Source of the DNA: Sarcocystis neurona
Taxonomy: Eukaryota > Apicomplexa > Conoidasida > Eucoccidiorida > Sarcocystidae
DNA length: 64,000 bases
Assembly: GCA_000727475.1 (NCBI GenBank)
Contig: KL647299.1
Location: forward strand, 1,884,209 to 1,948,208
Direction: 5' to 3'
Shown here: in pieces, positions 33,601 to 44,889 of the stretch
How the letters are laid out: every line of letters begins with the position of its first letter
Position numbering within the stretch: the stretch's first letter is position 1
Notes under the pieces: generated by a model
What the model was told of the DNA's origin: nothing
The model's database searches: none
What the model saw: only the letters and a program-made list of their open reading frames with translations
Made by a program: the position numbers and the translations under genes

Positions 33601-34286
33601 GCTGGACAAAAACAAGTACACCTATTCTCACTGGCTTGCTTGCACTGCGAAGCCGAGCAGGTCTGCAGGCCGACAGGACTGCCACAGCCACGCGAAGTAG
33701 AGGAAAGCGGATTGAGTCATAGCAAGGAGCCGTGTGCTTCTTGTCTCATACATTTCTCTTCTTCATCGTGTCCGCCTTTTTGAAGAGTTTCGTGTTTCCT
33801 ACACGCCTCCTTGCCGACGTGTACGTCTCGTCTTACCGCAGAACGGGGACGAGCCAGCCAAGAACGAGAAAATAGCCGCACATTTTCTCTGTGGCATTCA
33901 CCACCACCAGTTCAAGGCTGCAATTAGAAGAACCAACGTCTCCCATCAAGACTCGTTTCCTCTTCTTCTTAATCTTCTTGGTTATCCTACCCCTGGCCGC
34001 GTACAAAGAAGCGCTGCAGTCGTGTATGCTGAAGTGCTATGCGCCGATGCTGCAGCGTGCAAGTTTTTACTTGCGCGTGTATACATCCGTCTGCAAGCAA
34101 GAGTTCCCATGTACACGTTGACAGCTGCTCGCACATCCACATACTTGCACTTGGCATGACTTTTTTCCGCTTTCTCTCACCTTTCGGCTGAGGCCCCCCG
34201 TCCCAGCTTCCCACTGCCTCTTCGCATCTCGCCAGGCGACGCTCAATATCCTCCAGCAGCTTCCGGTGTTCTTCCACGCTCTCCAT
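27568..34286 (-). CDS. DCTN3: Dynactin subunit 3 (p22/p24-like), four exons
   Basis: Proposed exons on the minus strand are 34286-34181, 31238-31062, 30121-30003 (or from 30148) and 27657-27568. They encode a protein of 163 (or 172) residues; human DCTN3 is 186. All three joins are in phase (phase 1, 1, 0). DCTN3 is the small coiled-coil subunit of the dynactin shoulder, which links dynein to cargo. The N-terminus, HRKLLEDIERRLARCEE, is a coiled coil. The middle, MQELEEFINPVDLS, fits the family's IEDLIKYLDPEYID. The end, YNST-VNMMAGIFEEWHQYLSELE, aligns with the family's [23 protein letters not shown] without a gap, exactly across the last splice junction. The similarity is recalled from memory rather than computed. 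Intron 1 contains the assembly gap, and intron 3 contains an array of palindromic motifs. Confidence 0.7.
27658..30002. other. DCTN3 intron 3
   Basis: This intron of 2345 bases is repeat-poor apart from a short GA/TA patch near 28080-28185. A minus frame at 28173-28463 is open but does not fit between the flanking exons, which join in phase without it. The spaced palindromic motif array occupies 28841-29973. Confidence 0.5.
28841..29973. repeat. Array of nine spaced GGTGTACGTACACC-like motifs
   Basis: Copies start at 28841, 29152, 29296, 29442, 29597, 29744, 29814, 29880 and 29960. Examples are GGTGTACGTACACT, AGTGTACATACACC, GGTGTACGTATACT, AGTGTCTATACACC and AGTGTATGTACACC. The consensus is RGTGTnnnTACACC, a dyad-symmetric site. 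Spacing is 311, 144, 146, 155, 147, 70, 66 and 80 bases, roughly multiples of 73. Sequence between copies is mostly unrelated, though the copies at 29152 and 29744 share a preceding GGATCA-type flank. Confidence 0.7.
30003..30121 (-). CDS. DCTN3: DCTN3 exon 3 (coiled coil)
   Basis: The donor GTACGT follows 30003, giving phase 0. Two acceptors are in phase with exon 2: CTGCTGCAG before 30121 and GTAGTTCAG before 30148, the longer form adding nine residues (EWWSSLTAA). The encoded helix includes YKERLRALDTGGNLLAERA and VEEKLLEIAHVYNST, matching the helical segment that precedes the conserved DCTN3 C-terminus. Confidence 0.65.
31062..31238 (-). CDS. DCTN3: DCTN3 exon 2
   Basis: The acceptor is (CTG)nCAG before 31238 and the donor is GTAAAC after 31062. 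The exon is in phase 1 on both sides. It encodes RQLRVWLESDQCAVPKLLL and a long helix, then MQELEEFINPVDLS. The latter matches the LxxLIKYLDPEY region of DCTN3. The upstream CTG tract forms the acceptor's pyrimidine-containing region. Confidence 0.65.
31870..32790. repeat. Minisatellite of about 92-96 bp units interrupted by the gap
   Basis: One unit left of the gap (around 31870-31953) and three to the right (around 32547-32640, 32641-32740 and 32741-32790) share the elements GCTCACATAAATATGGG, AGGCCACAAACACACACA and GACGTATATATA. The two right-hand units that are complete also share CCCGCTCYTTCTAAG. Adjacent right-hand units are 91-96 bases apart. Confidence 0.75.
31954..32546. other. Assembly gap (593 N)
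   Basis: A run of 593 N. It is flanked on both sides by the same minisatellite, so the gap was probably caused by the repeat and its true length is uncertain. Confidence 0.95.
34181..34286 (-). CDS. DCTN3: DCTN3 exon 1
   Basis: The ATG at 34286-34284 begins MESVEEHRKLLEDIERRLAR and the exon ends SWDGGPQPK plus one base before the donor GTGAGA. An in-frame upstream ATG at 34325 would add 13 basic residues. I chose the inner start because the coiled coil begins there and the family N-terminus is short. The pattern of a heptad helix followed by W and Gly-Gly resembles LERWVYGPGG of DCTN3. Confidence 0.65.
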
Positions 34287-36180
34287 TTTTAAAGACTTTT
34301 CTCTTCCTGAACGTGTCGCTCTCAACTTCGAGCGAAGCTATGCATCTATGCTGCTGGAAGGACGTATATATATACATATGTTGTACACGTACACATGTTT
34401 GATCATGTATCTATGAATACAACATATATATGCATATATGTGGACATACACACACGCGGGTCTAGAAAGGCCTGCATGTGAATAGATTTACATAGGGAAC
34501 GGTATGACCGCGTATATACATGTGTGTGTTTATACTACGTCTCCATGTATGTACGTCGATATTAGGTAACACGCACGTGTGTTTATGGGGGTAATATAAA
34601 ATGTACGTCCACGGGCAGACAGCGGGACGCTCGGAAAAAGGAAGTGCGGTGTCAATTTGAGGTGGCGCAATTCCAGGGGTTACGTGGTGACGAGGCTAGT
34701 GGATGCGTAAGGAGGGGTACACACAAGTGTATAAAGAGAAGATGACTTTAAAACTATTCACAAATGCGCAGGTGTAAATTTATCCATCTATATATGTGTA
34801 AGTATATATATTTGTAGGTTTCTTTATCAGGCTGTGAACTGTTTAGAACTTCACTGTGTGCTCTTTTCCCCCGGTGAACAAGGCAACGCACGTACGCTGT
34901 GTTCGCACAAAGAAAGGCCGCACAACAGGCGAAGAACAGAGACAAGTGTATGGAGTTGAAACCGCATCAAAACCAATAGACCCGGCCCTCGTAAGACTCA
35001 CACCCGAATGGGAACGGTCGGCATTACACTGTTGTCCCGTCCACGAGTTTGGTTTTCTCCTTCACGAAAAGGATCCTTGTTCAAAATAAATCCTCGTTTT
35101 TTCGGAAGAGGAGCCACCCCCCTTGTTGGAAACTGACAACATTTTCACACTTGCAGAAGGCAAATGGCTTTCTACGGAAAAGAACGTTTAGTCCTGAAGG
35201 GACAACGTTGCTAAAAAACGAGTTTCACACAGCTGCAAACAGGATGTGTTTGTGGCTTCCATCGTCACGGAGACAAAATGTGAGCGGAAAAGCAGGCTGC
35301 AAAAGTGGCCGGGAAAAGTGTGTTGCACACAGCGAAGAAGGACGAAACGCTGGCGGTAATTAAGCAAAGTTGTAAAGTTTAGACCTCTGACACTGTCAAG
35401 TTGTCCTGCGGCAGAGGACGCACCACGCAAGGCACCCACGATACAGACAATTTTCAATGTTTAAGCAGAAGGGAGCAGAAACATCTAATTTTGCAAACGC
35501 GGGAGACCACCTACCACACACAGAGTTGCTAGCCACAAGTCCGCGCTGCCGTCCTATTTCGCACCGCTGAAAAAGCCCTTTACGGCAGTAACGAGTGGAG
35601 ACGGAAGGACTACGTCCATTAGAACTGCGAACAACTGCACTACTGGGCAAAACTTGACCCGGAAAGTGCGACAACTCCCAAGGGACAAAAGTATTTGCGG
35701 GCCGTCACAGGCAAAGAAGCGCGGCAGACCGTGATACGGAAAGCGAGACACCGCAACGAAGCATGGGAGCTGACATGTAGTCCGACGTAAAATGTAAGAG
35801 ACAGCAAATAGTAAATTACTACAATTGAACCGTTCAAGAGGGGAGAGAACGAGAATGTGTTGAGCGGAAACAGCGCACTTTTCACAGACCGAGAAAACGT
35901 AGAGTTCACCGAACACTGAGATCTTCTACATCGGCTGTTGCAAATGCACTTTGTCAACAATAACACGAAGGCAAAGACATGTATGCTTTTGAAATAAGCG
36001 GACGCACATAGACAAGTGGAGAAGGACAACAGTATACGACACGGCCGCGCCCTTGAGAAGGGTACGCCCAGAGAACGAGACGTTCAGAAGGAGACTTGTA
36101 CGTGCCTCTTTTTAATAGTCAAGAATGGAGGCGACTCGTGCAATCCAAGATCAGCAGGGAACTCGACGATTTAAAAAATC
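34287..36180. other. Region upstream of DCTN3, no gene recognised
   Basis: TA/TATG repeats run from 34360 to 34560, followed by repeat-poor sequence. It holds the DCTN3 promoter and the 3' flank of the possible minus-strand gene ending at 36181. Short frames exist on both strands but none is recognised. Confidence 0.4.
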
Positions 36181-36480
36181 TTAAGAACCTACACGCATGT
36201 ACATATCTACCACGAAGGTAGAATTATTAGAACTGGGACAACGTGTCAGCTCGGTAGGCTGCCGCTGGTGCATGTAATCTTCAGACAGCGCTTCCTGTGC
36301 AGCGAGCAGCTCGGCAGGAAGATATAATTTAATCTGTAAGTACCGCGTGATCATATGCCCATGTACTTTAGAAAATTCGGCACCTGCCAGCACATATGCG
36401 TTTTTCTTTGTGCACACCTGAGTCAGATTGCTAAGCCTGCGCTCGATGGACCGGCATAAATCTCGAGAGAGAAGAAAGTG
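36181..36480 (-). CDS. Possible terminal exon of an unidentified minus-strand gene
   Basis: A minus frame runs from about 36460 to TAA at 36183-36181. It encodes SIERRLSNLTQVCTKKNAY, then KVHGHMITRYLQIKLYLPAE and an amphipathic helix, LLAAQEALSEDYMHQ. Acceptors are possible after CTCTCTCGAG or after GACTCAG, which would start at VCTKK. The composition is protein-like and free of triplet repeats. Upstream exon candidates on the same strand include 37620-37700 (TIRYILVDAEVVQKVFVAL). I do not recognise the family. Confidence 0.35.
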   Translation of the reverse strand, partial: HFLLSRDLCRSIERRLSNLTQVCTKKNAYVLAGAEFSKVHGHMITRYLQIKLYLPAELLAAQEALSEDYMHQRQPTELTRCPSSNNSTFVVDMYMRVGS

Positions 36481-38880
36481 AAAGAAGAACGGGAGAGAGA
36501 GACAGATATAGATACAGGTATGTAAGTATATAGATGCGTATGCAGATGTATACTGTGAGTGCCTGCAGCGCACAGTTATGACTACAAGGAAGCACACACT
36601 TGCGGAGCTCCACTGACAAGAAAGTCTCCACGTTGCATCACAGTAACACCGAAACATACACACCTGTACAAGTGTGCAATGTGTGGCACCTGTTCTCGCT
36701 CAGGAGACGTTTCTGTGAAGTATCATGTCGGTGAGAGAGGGGACGCTTTCTGTTGATGAATCGCGTCTTCTATAAAACCGAGATAAGGCATCATGTGAAG
36801 CACGAGTTCCAACGCACGTGCGCATACGTAGAAGTAGTTGCCCCGGAACCCTCTTACATCTAAGTATATTCCACACTCTCTCTCCCTCTCTCTCTATATA
36901 TATATATATACATCGGTGGGTACTAGATATATGCATATATATATATATCTATATATACATATGTACGCAAGTGTATGATGGACACCGGTGCCCTTATCGG
37001 ATTTATGTACATGCGTAGTCTGTGTGTCATATTGTGCAGCAGTAATGCTGTTGCCTCGAGTTATCCGCGTTCGACTGCGTCCACAGAGCGCACACAAACT
37101 CATTTGTAACAGTTAATATGACACTTGAGTAAGATGTCAACATGTCCCTTCACACATCTACTCTGTGGAATACTCTTTGTGAGCCCTTACTTCGAACTAA
37201 CCCGCGACTGAGCTTTCGCACGTGTTTGTGGCTGTTTGACACGGTTAGCATTCTACTTGCGTCCACCTATATGCAATTACGCATAGACCCATACCTGTAC
37301 ACACACGTGCATAGGGTGATCTTCCTGCACAAAGCTGTTTGTGCGCATGCGTCGTTCGACCGCCCGTGAGAATCCAAGAAGATGGCCGCGTGCACGCCTG
37401 CATCCGGAACAGGTTTCAGACAAATTACGAGGGCGGCACGCGTACAGGCGTACGCGTGGATATGTATATGCACCGGCCTTGAGTACGACGAACTTGCGTG
37501 CATAAACTGATATATAATTACCCACAAACACAGACGTGCCGTCGTACGTAGATCTACATGTTTTCCAAGGCCTCAAACACATGTCCTGTGCCCCGGTGGA
37601 TTCCGGTCTACGCACACAGAGCGACGAAAACTTTCTGCACTACTTCTGCATCCACCAGAATGTACCTGATAGTCGCGACCATCGTTGCAACTCGCACGTG
37701 GATGGTATGCACAAAACGCCCCGCTTGCCGTCATGCAAATCATTTGCTCTTTCACCTCTCAACAGCTGTTTTGCTGGTACAAAAGTTAGGATCCTGAATG
37801 ACACTCCCCACTGACTGACATTCCCTTCTTCCAGGGTTCTGCGAAAAAAATGTCGGACCGAGTGGGAACACCTTCATTAACGGGGCTAGAATTTTGTCAG
37901 TGTGCAATAACTCCCTATACACACGTACGTTTGTAGGTACATATATTTGTGAGTATCGCTATGCCCGTCGTCACAAAAGGGTTTGTGTAGATTTTCACGA
38001 GCCACCTGTATGTAACTATGTCTGACGCATACGCACATACAAATAGAGAATGTGTACACCAACAAATCAAACACAGGTGCCTCAGTGGGATAGAGAGGGA
38101 CAAGATATGAGTCAAACTGTCACTTTACGTACTTAAATCATCTTTTCTTTACTATGGTGGCACAACAGAGTTCACATAACGGGTGAATCGTTACTTGTAC
38201 AAACTGTGAGTAGGGCTACTTTTGTCGTCTTCAGTACATTGGTGCATCATCTGTGTGTGTGATATCATATTGTACACACAAGAAGAAGGAGCACTAATTG
38301 GATGCCGACGGTGGTGCTTCGACAGCCCGATGCTTCTAAATCCAGGAAAGGGTGTTCGATATGAGTTATTCCACGGTACAGAAATACGAAGTCTTCTTTG
38401 TCAGTGTTATTCAGCACGGAAGCGTAGTGCTGTGCGACGCTTTTCGTCAGTTCCGGGAACAACGAGACCACCTTAACTCACCTGCTTGCGCCCTTTATGA
38501 AGTTGTCTTTATAATCATCTTTGCTACGAAAAACAATAGTTATGTACACACTGTCGATACTTTGCCATTCTATTCTTCGTGTGTTTCCCACGCGGACAGA
38601 CTAACATGCGCGAAACATACATGGGCTGAACTGCGACAGGTCCTACGCGCATACGTGAGTGTTTGTTAATCGCTCGTACAGATACAGCTATCGATTCAAG
38701 CTACGTACACTTAGCTGTGGGTATTAATCTCCTCGGGAGGATGGAACCGGGCGTAATATCATTGCACCGAAACGTGTGCATGCTCATGTCGAATAATCAG
38801 GAAAAAGAGAATTTGAACAGCTGCAGTACTATGTTAAAGCAGAAGAGAGGCACCTCAGACTAGAGTGGTGTGTAGTGCCT
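36481..38880. other. Repeat-poor region, possible upstream exons
   Basis: Except for TA repeats near 36890-36965, the sequence is of ordinary composition. Minus frames at 37620-37700 and 38290-38471 look protein-like but have no confirmed splice sites. A motif similar to the palindrome (GCTACGTACACTTAG) lies near 38700. Confidence 0.3.
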
Positions 38881-41800
38881 AATGTAGAACGTTGCTGTGG
38901 CTCTGTTTGTGCCACAAGGAGCATTTTCGCTCACGCTGTTCATGATGCTGCTCCTTTTCTGCTTCATCTCTTGCGCTTCTGCTTAACCTGTGGCTCCTGC
39001 TGCCACTCGTGGTCCTGCAGGTGCTCGTTTCTTTTCTCTTACTGCTGCTGCTACCGCTGCTGGGCTTGCTCGGGCTGCTGGTCTGCTCCCGCTGTGACGC
39101 TTTCTGCGGTTACCCCTCCAATGCAGTAGATTTTCCCTGTAGGGCGTGTCTGACCGGGAAACCTGCTGCGATCGCATGGGAAAAGCGCCCCCTCTGGTGC
39201 TTGCCTTCAGGCTGCATTACAGAATCGGTTTGCTGATACTGAGCATATCCGATTTTGCGGCTCCTTCTACATGACGTCGCAGCATCTGTCGTCCTCTCAG
39301 GCTCTGCTGTTATGCTGCTGCGGTCCTGTACGGCTGCGAGCGCATATCGAAATTCGCAGCTGCTGCGGTGTCCTCAGCTCTGCAGCTCCTGCTAGTTTAT
39401 AGTGGGAGTCTCCGTTTACAGCTGCTGCAAAACCTGCTACTGCTCGTGAAGCTGCTGCTGCTGCTGCTTCAGCGGAGGCTGTTTCTGGTGTTGCTTCCAC
39501 CGTTGAGATACATGTGCTACACTGGTACTGTTTCTGCTCTGCTCCATGTGATTCTCGTGTCTGTGCTCTAGCATTCTCGTCGCTGTGTCCGTGCTGCGGA
39601 AGGCCTTCCGGTCGCGGGAGTGTAGATTCTACATGGATGTGCGTATTCTGATACAAGAGACTTCTCCTCTACGCAGAAGGTATCCTGCAAGGTGCGAATG
39701 GAACCTTCTGTTTGCTCGTGTGCTAAGGATCATGGTTCTTAGCTGTACGACGAGGTCTTCCTCATATTTGAATTTAGACGCGGGGGTCGCTGTCCGGAAG
39801 AATACGCATATGCACACGTGGAAATGTATGCGTGGGACGTCTCCAAGACTACACACGTATACATAGTTCGCGTGTCCGCTGCATGAGCTGCGACTAACGA
39901 CGCTTTTCTCTCTGTGAAGGCAGCGACTGCTTCGGCGTTGTGTGCTGCTGCTACGGCGGCACGTGGTGCCGTATTCCCGTCTGTTACAACGTAGCTGCTG
40001 TCACGTGGAACGAGAACGGCAGCAGTCTCATTGCCACTAGCGTTGGTAGCAGCTTTGAAAACATCGTGCTCTCAACACAGCAGGAGCGCAGCGCCATCGC
40101 AGATCGCCATTTCGCCTAGTGAGCTGGAGACCACTGCACAAAGAGCACGACCCAGCACGGCTCAAGAAAGCGTAAGAAGAGAGAGTCGCCACTGCTGCTT
40201 CCACGAATGCTTCCCTCGTGTGGCTCATCTCTTCGCTGACCGTGTGCGGGTCTGCCGTTGCCGGTGATACTATCGCAGCGGTTGCCGCGGCTGCGGGTTC
40301 TCTTGTTGCGGGTCCTGGTGCCGTCCGTTGAGGCTGCAACGGTCACCCGGGCTACGGGGAAGATGGATCTGGTGCAGGTCTTCGCATTCGGTTGCTGCTG
40401 CGCAGATTGCTGGTCGTTGCCGCTACTGGCGAGCTTACTGCGACTTGTAGTGCTGCAGGCGCTCCTGTAGCCGCCGCTGCTGCCGATGCCGCTCGTGCTG
40501 CTGTTCCAGTTGCTGTTGCGGGGCTGCAGTGACCTGTCTTCTGTCCAAGCTGGGCGCTCGCAGTGCCTGTTGGAGTCGGTGCTACGATTGACTTCCTGCG
40601 GCCGCTGCAGCTGGTCCTCATCGGCGTTTGCGCCGAAGAGTGTCGCTCCCTCTGCTACTCCTTGGCATTGTGAGCTGCTGCTGCTGTTGCTTCTCGCGTT
40701 CTGCGCTGTTGCTAATGAGTGCGCGTGGGCTATTACACCCGGTGTTGCTTCCATCCGTTGCTTCTGCCCGCACCTCGCTTCTGCTTGTCTCTTTGGTCAT
40801 CGTGCTGCAACAACGCTGCCGCTGCTTTCGCGTGTCCGCGCTGCCACTGCCGGGGACCGGCTGCCCCTCTTGGTGCTCCTCCTGCTGCTCCTCGTCGCTG
40901 CTGCCGCCGCCGCTGCCGCCACTGCTGCCGCCACTGCTGCTGCCGCTGCTGCTGCTGCTGCGCTGCTGCTTCCCGTGAGGTGGGCACGCGTGTCGTCTCT
41001 TTCCACTGTCGATGTGCAACTGCGGGGTTTCCTCTTGCAGCAGCAGCAGCAGGGACAGAAGTACCAGCACGAGGTGCTCTCCGTCCTGGAAGCTTCTCTG
41101 CTACCGCATTTCCGCTGCCGAAGCAGGCGCCCACAAGCAGCACACTGCTTGGTGCGCACAGATGGTTCATCTGTTTTACATAGTCATAATAGTCACAAAT
41201 TCCACGTATTTGCGCATACGGACGCAGAAGCAAAGACGAAAGCACCACGTTGCTGTCCACGGCGCCTCTTCATACTCTGTGGATATCATGTAGTACACAC
41301 ACCCATCTACGATGATGGCCACACATACACACATCTGCATTGTGAGGCACGTCTGCACAGTCCTCTGTGCTTGCCTCTTTCCTTCCATCGCAGGATATCT
41401 GCCTGCCGCCTGCTAGCGATATATATGCATCACAAAGACCTGCGTACGCTTACCTACGTCTCACTTACATCGAGATCTACACCTTAACTCGTTTGTTCCT
41501 CCCAATTAATCACTGGAGATCCCCCTGTTTGCCGCCCTGTACATGTATACATATATATATATATATATGCAATGTGTAGTTGCACACTGCTATGTATGTC
41601 GCAGCTAAGTAAAGAGGCACTCTAACGATGTGCCTCTCGCCCCCTATTCCTGCGTCCCCCGCTATCTACTGATATGTCAACATATATGTTGCAGTGAAGG
41701 CTCGAACGGACGGGACAGCGACCCAGCCTTCCGGCAATCGCGCAGCGTAGACACGAAATCGTCGCCTCCGATGTCTTCGTGTTTCTTACGTTCGAGTCAA

Positions 41801-41898
41801 AACTCTGAGTATCTTCTTTATCAAAGTGTTAGCTACCACGCCGCCCTACTACTATCACTGTCGCTGTAGCAACCCGCAGGAAGTGCACTGCTTGGATC
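38881..41898. other. CTG/GCT-rich block, possible decayed Ala-rich coding sequence
   Basis: The plus strand is rich in GCT, CTG and TGC triplets. Read in the Ala frame it gives protein-like stretches, for example VAGDTIAAVAAAAGSLVAG near 40260, interrupted by TGA stops and frame changes. The long plus frame at 40486-41487 is Cys/Leu-rich and is probably a shadow. TA-rich sequence lies at 41540-41575. Confidence 0.3.
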
Positions 41899-43270
41899 TT
41901 GATGTCGCTATCAGCGGCACCCCTTTTTACTTTTACTGCTGGTGCTGACCACAAACACACTGCGTGGGAGTGCAAAATACTGCAGCAGCAGCCCTATTCG
42001 TCAAGCACACGCCTTCCTGAACCCTCTTGCTGCTGTTGCTTCTTCCCTACATACGCCCGCAGCAGTTCTCACAAGCGCTGCTGCCCCGCCTCCTTCTGTC
42101 TCGCCTTCCTTTTGCGTCACCAAGTGCTACTGCGGATGCGCCTTTGCTTGAAGTTGCTGTGGCGACTTTTTCTTCTTCTCGTTCTGCAGTGACCTCGTTG
42201 TTATACACAACTGCTCCGACAAGCTGCTGCTTCTCTTCCCGCAAGCCCGGCGGGAACTCCTGCAACTGTCTCAAAGGTCCACGTGCTGCATTTTCCTGGC
42301 ATACTGCTGCTGCCGCTGCGTCCCCACTCAGCGTCCTCCCTTCCCTGCTGCCAGCTGCTACTGCCTTCTCTGTCATCTGCGGCTGGAAGAGCTGTCAAAC
42401 TTTTTTGCGCATCCCACTGCACCTTCGTCTTCTGGAACTTCTCCTGCTGCATCTTCCCCTCCTGCAGCTTTTGGATTCGCGACTTCTGCTGGATCTGCTT
42501 GTGCCGCTCCTTGCGGCTGCACCACTTTTGCAGCGGAATGTGATGAAGCTGCATTTGCTGCAGCGGTGCCTTGTCCTTTTCCGTCGCGCGCTACTGGATC
42601 TTTGCTGCTGCGTCGATTGCTTCTGCAGCACGTGCAAATGTATCTAATCTTACAGCGTCTGTTGTGACACAGTTCTTGGGAGTTCACACACAGGTACTTC
42701 ATTCTAGAGGAAACGAGCAGCTCCTTGGGAACCACGTGCTGCTGCCGCTGGACTGCTGCTGCCGCTGGACTGCCGCAGAACCAACTGCTGCTTCTGCTGC
42801 TCAAGTAGCTCTCAAATCTTCTGTTGCAAATGCAGCTGCACCTTCTGCTGCCGAGACACCTGTCAATTCTTCTGATGCAAATGCAGCAGCTGCTGACGGT
42901 GCCTCTGCAAGCCTTACTGACAGTACCACGGGGACAACTCTCGCGCTGTTGCCTGTTCTCGCGCCGCATGTGTAATTGTCGCCACTGCTGCATGCTCTGC
43001 CACCACTGCTGCACACACGTAAAGTGAAAAATGCTCTTCTGCTGCTGCAATTCTAATAATTGCTACTGCTGCAGGCGCTGCTGTCTCTGAAAGTCCTACA
43101 CAGCAGCCGCAGTTCGTCCGTCTTCCTCGTTCTGAAGAACTGAGTGCGGCTGCCATGTCAACGGAGGATGTGAAGGCGGGAAGAGTGTGCGTCAACACTC
43201 GAGTCCTTTTATGCATCCGATACTCCGCACATATACATACGTATACCTCTGCATTCAGAATACTTCTTCT
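41899..43270 (+). pseudogene. Ala/Ser-rich coding-like sequence with shifting frame
   Basis: Ala/Ser-rich reading continues through the block, but the open frame changes. It is in one frame at 41942-42120 (LHTPAAVLTSAAAPPPSVS), another at 42117-42380 (SATADAPLLEVAVATFSSS), back to the first at 42386-42590 (APSSSGTSPAASSPPAAFG) and in the third from about 42595 to 42975 (AANAAAPSAAETPVNSSDA-like). A last piece at 43041-43190 ends SEELSAAAMSTEDVKAGR. The changes could be introns, assembly indels in repeats, or decay of an Ala-rich gene like that at 11769-14566. It is called a pseudogene only provisionally. Confidence 0.35.
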
Positions 43271-43297
43271 GCCTTCTCTCTTCGTGTGACTCGCTTG

Positions 43298-43617
43298 CTG
43301 TTCAAATTTGAAGTGGACGACAGAGTACTGCTTCGGGATCTGCATCTGTACTGCCTCTTTGCCTGCGCGCGCAGGATCCCTGCTTTGAAACTGGAGTCAT
43401 GCTGCTTTCTCTCCCCTTCTCTCTCTCTATATATATATACATATATATCTGCGTACGTATGTATGCATGCCACTCGATCCCTGTGTATCTTTATGCATGC
43501 GCGACACCGGTTTTTGGCGAAAAGAATGCACAGAATGCTGATACTACACTGTGGGTAGCACACACAGGAGCGTGTGTGTTCCTGTATGGCTGCATGAAGG
43601 CTCTCTTCAGCAAATAG
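43298..43617 (+). CDS. Possible 3' exons of the Ala-rich gene
   Basis: Two protein-like plus-strand segments are separated by a TA patch: one at about 43298-43400 (LFKFEVDDRVLLRDLHLYC) and one at about 43510-43617 (FGEKNAQNADTTLWVAHTG, ending CMKALFSK and TAG). The second has a hydrophobic stretch near its end. Their position after the Ala-rich block suggests terminal exons, but no splice sites are convincing and I recognise no family. Confidence 0.25.
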
Positions 43618-44889
43618 AAGAAACGGACATTGACAGATGGCGTGCAATTTCCACCTATGTCGGTACATAGATAAATATATTATATGTGCTATTCACACAT
43701 GGTAGTAGTACCTAGGCACTGATGTGCAGAGGTGCATGTGTCAACTCGTGTCGTCACCCCATGAATGGAGTATCTTTGCATGCGTGCTTGACGTGTAGGC
43801 TGTATACGTACTTCTCCATGCACCTGTGTATTCCTACCTACACACAAGTACATACGAAGAAGTGCAGATGCACAGACGTGTACGTGTGTCTTCAAAAGTA
43901 ATTGAACATATGTATTGTATCTTCTTCCCTTTCTCTTCCTCATTCTCGCTCTCGCTCTCAACATATACACGCATACACATAAATATGTATGTACGCACGC
44001 AGGCGTACAGAACCTGTGTGCACGTGTGGTGTACGCAAAGTAAGATCCAGTGAATGACACGTATGTGTTTATGTATCCAGACAAATATTTGTACCGATAT
44101 GAATAAGTTGAATATCACTTGTGCATAAAGATACGTTTGTTTGTTTATGTGTATACACCTATCCGGATACGGGGGTGGGTGAATCTCGATACCCGCAGAG
44201 CAGCGCACGTGGGTTGAGATGCTGTATATCCTCCTACATATACATAAGTAAATGTACATTTGCCTACAAGCAAGTGTGGATATCTGTCCAAGCTCTTGTA
44301 AGTCACACTGGTATATCCACTAGGTCCGGTACTTGCCTGTGTGTCATTATGTGCTTGACACATCGAACACACGTATGTATACATCTGTATATTCATTTGC
44401 GCGCTGACTCTCTTTGACGGAAACAAGAAGTGGAGCTAGCTTTTTCTGTCTCTCTTTTATCAAGGATTTGAAGCAAGCGCGTGCTTTTTTGAAACTCCCT
44501 GAAGGTTTTCTCCTTCTGGCCTTGTTCTGTTTGTCTCTATATCATGTTTATATGCGTGCTTTCTCTTCTCATTCTTCTTTCTCTTCTCTCCCCTTCTGCT
44601 TCGTCTCGACGTTTTTTCCCGTCCGCTGTCTTCTTTTCCTGCTTTTCCTCTCCTTCTCTTCCTCCTCCTACTCTCTTGATTTTCCACTTCGTGAATACCT
44701 TCTTTTTCCGTTCCTCTCCTCCTTCTCCTTCCCACTGTTTTCTGTTCCCCCATATCTTTTTTCTCGTGCTTCCTTCCGCTTCTTCCTCTTCGTTACCATT
44801 CTGTGCTTCTTTCTCCCCTGTATTCCGCTGTTCCTTTCTTTCCCTCCTCTGCTGCGTCTACCTTCTTCCCCGTCCTTGTCGGAGACGTC
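43618..44889. other. Upstream region of the membrane-protein gene
   Basis: TA/TACA-rich to about 44400. From about 44430 to 44885 the plus strand is strongly pyrimidine-rich (TCTTCTCTCC-type), directly before the ATG at 44890. It is likely the promoter or 5' leader, or an intron end. The ORF frames through it are Ser/Leu/Phe-rich artefacts. Confidence 0.5.

Larger units (their letters stand above)
31239..34180. other. DCTN3 intron 1, containing minisatellite and assembly gap
   Basis: It includes TA repeats, a CA-rich minisatellite (31870-32790), the N gap, and a CTG/CCTCCT patch at 33040-33100. A plus frame at 31660-31850 (RLIRKLKHNDKDLSESVYAQ) and minus frames at 32930-33030 look partly coding but fit no exon of this gene. 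Confidence 0.5.

Noticed and set aside
40486..41487. Plus-strand frame of 333 codons rich in Leu and Cys
   Set aside because: The Cys/Leu reading of CTG/TGC triplets is the usual shadow of an Ala frame. The Ala frame itself is broken, so no intact gene is claimed.
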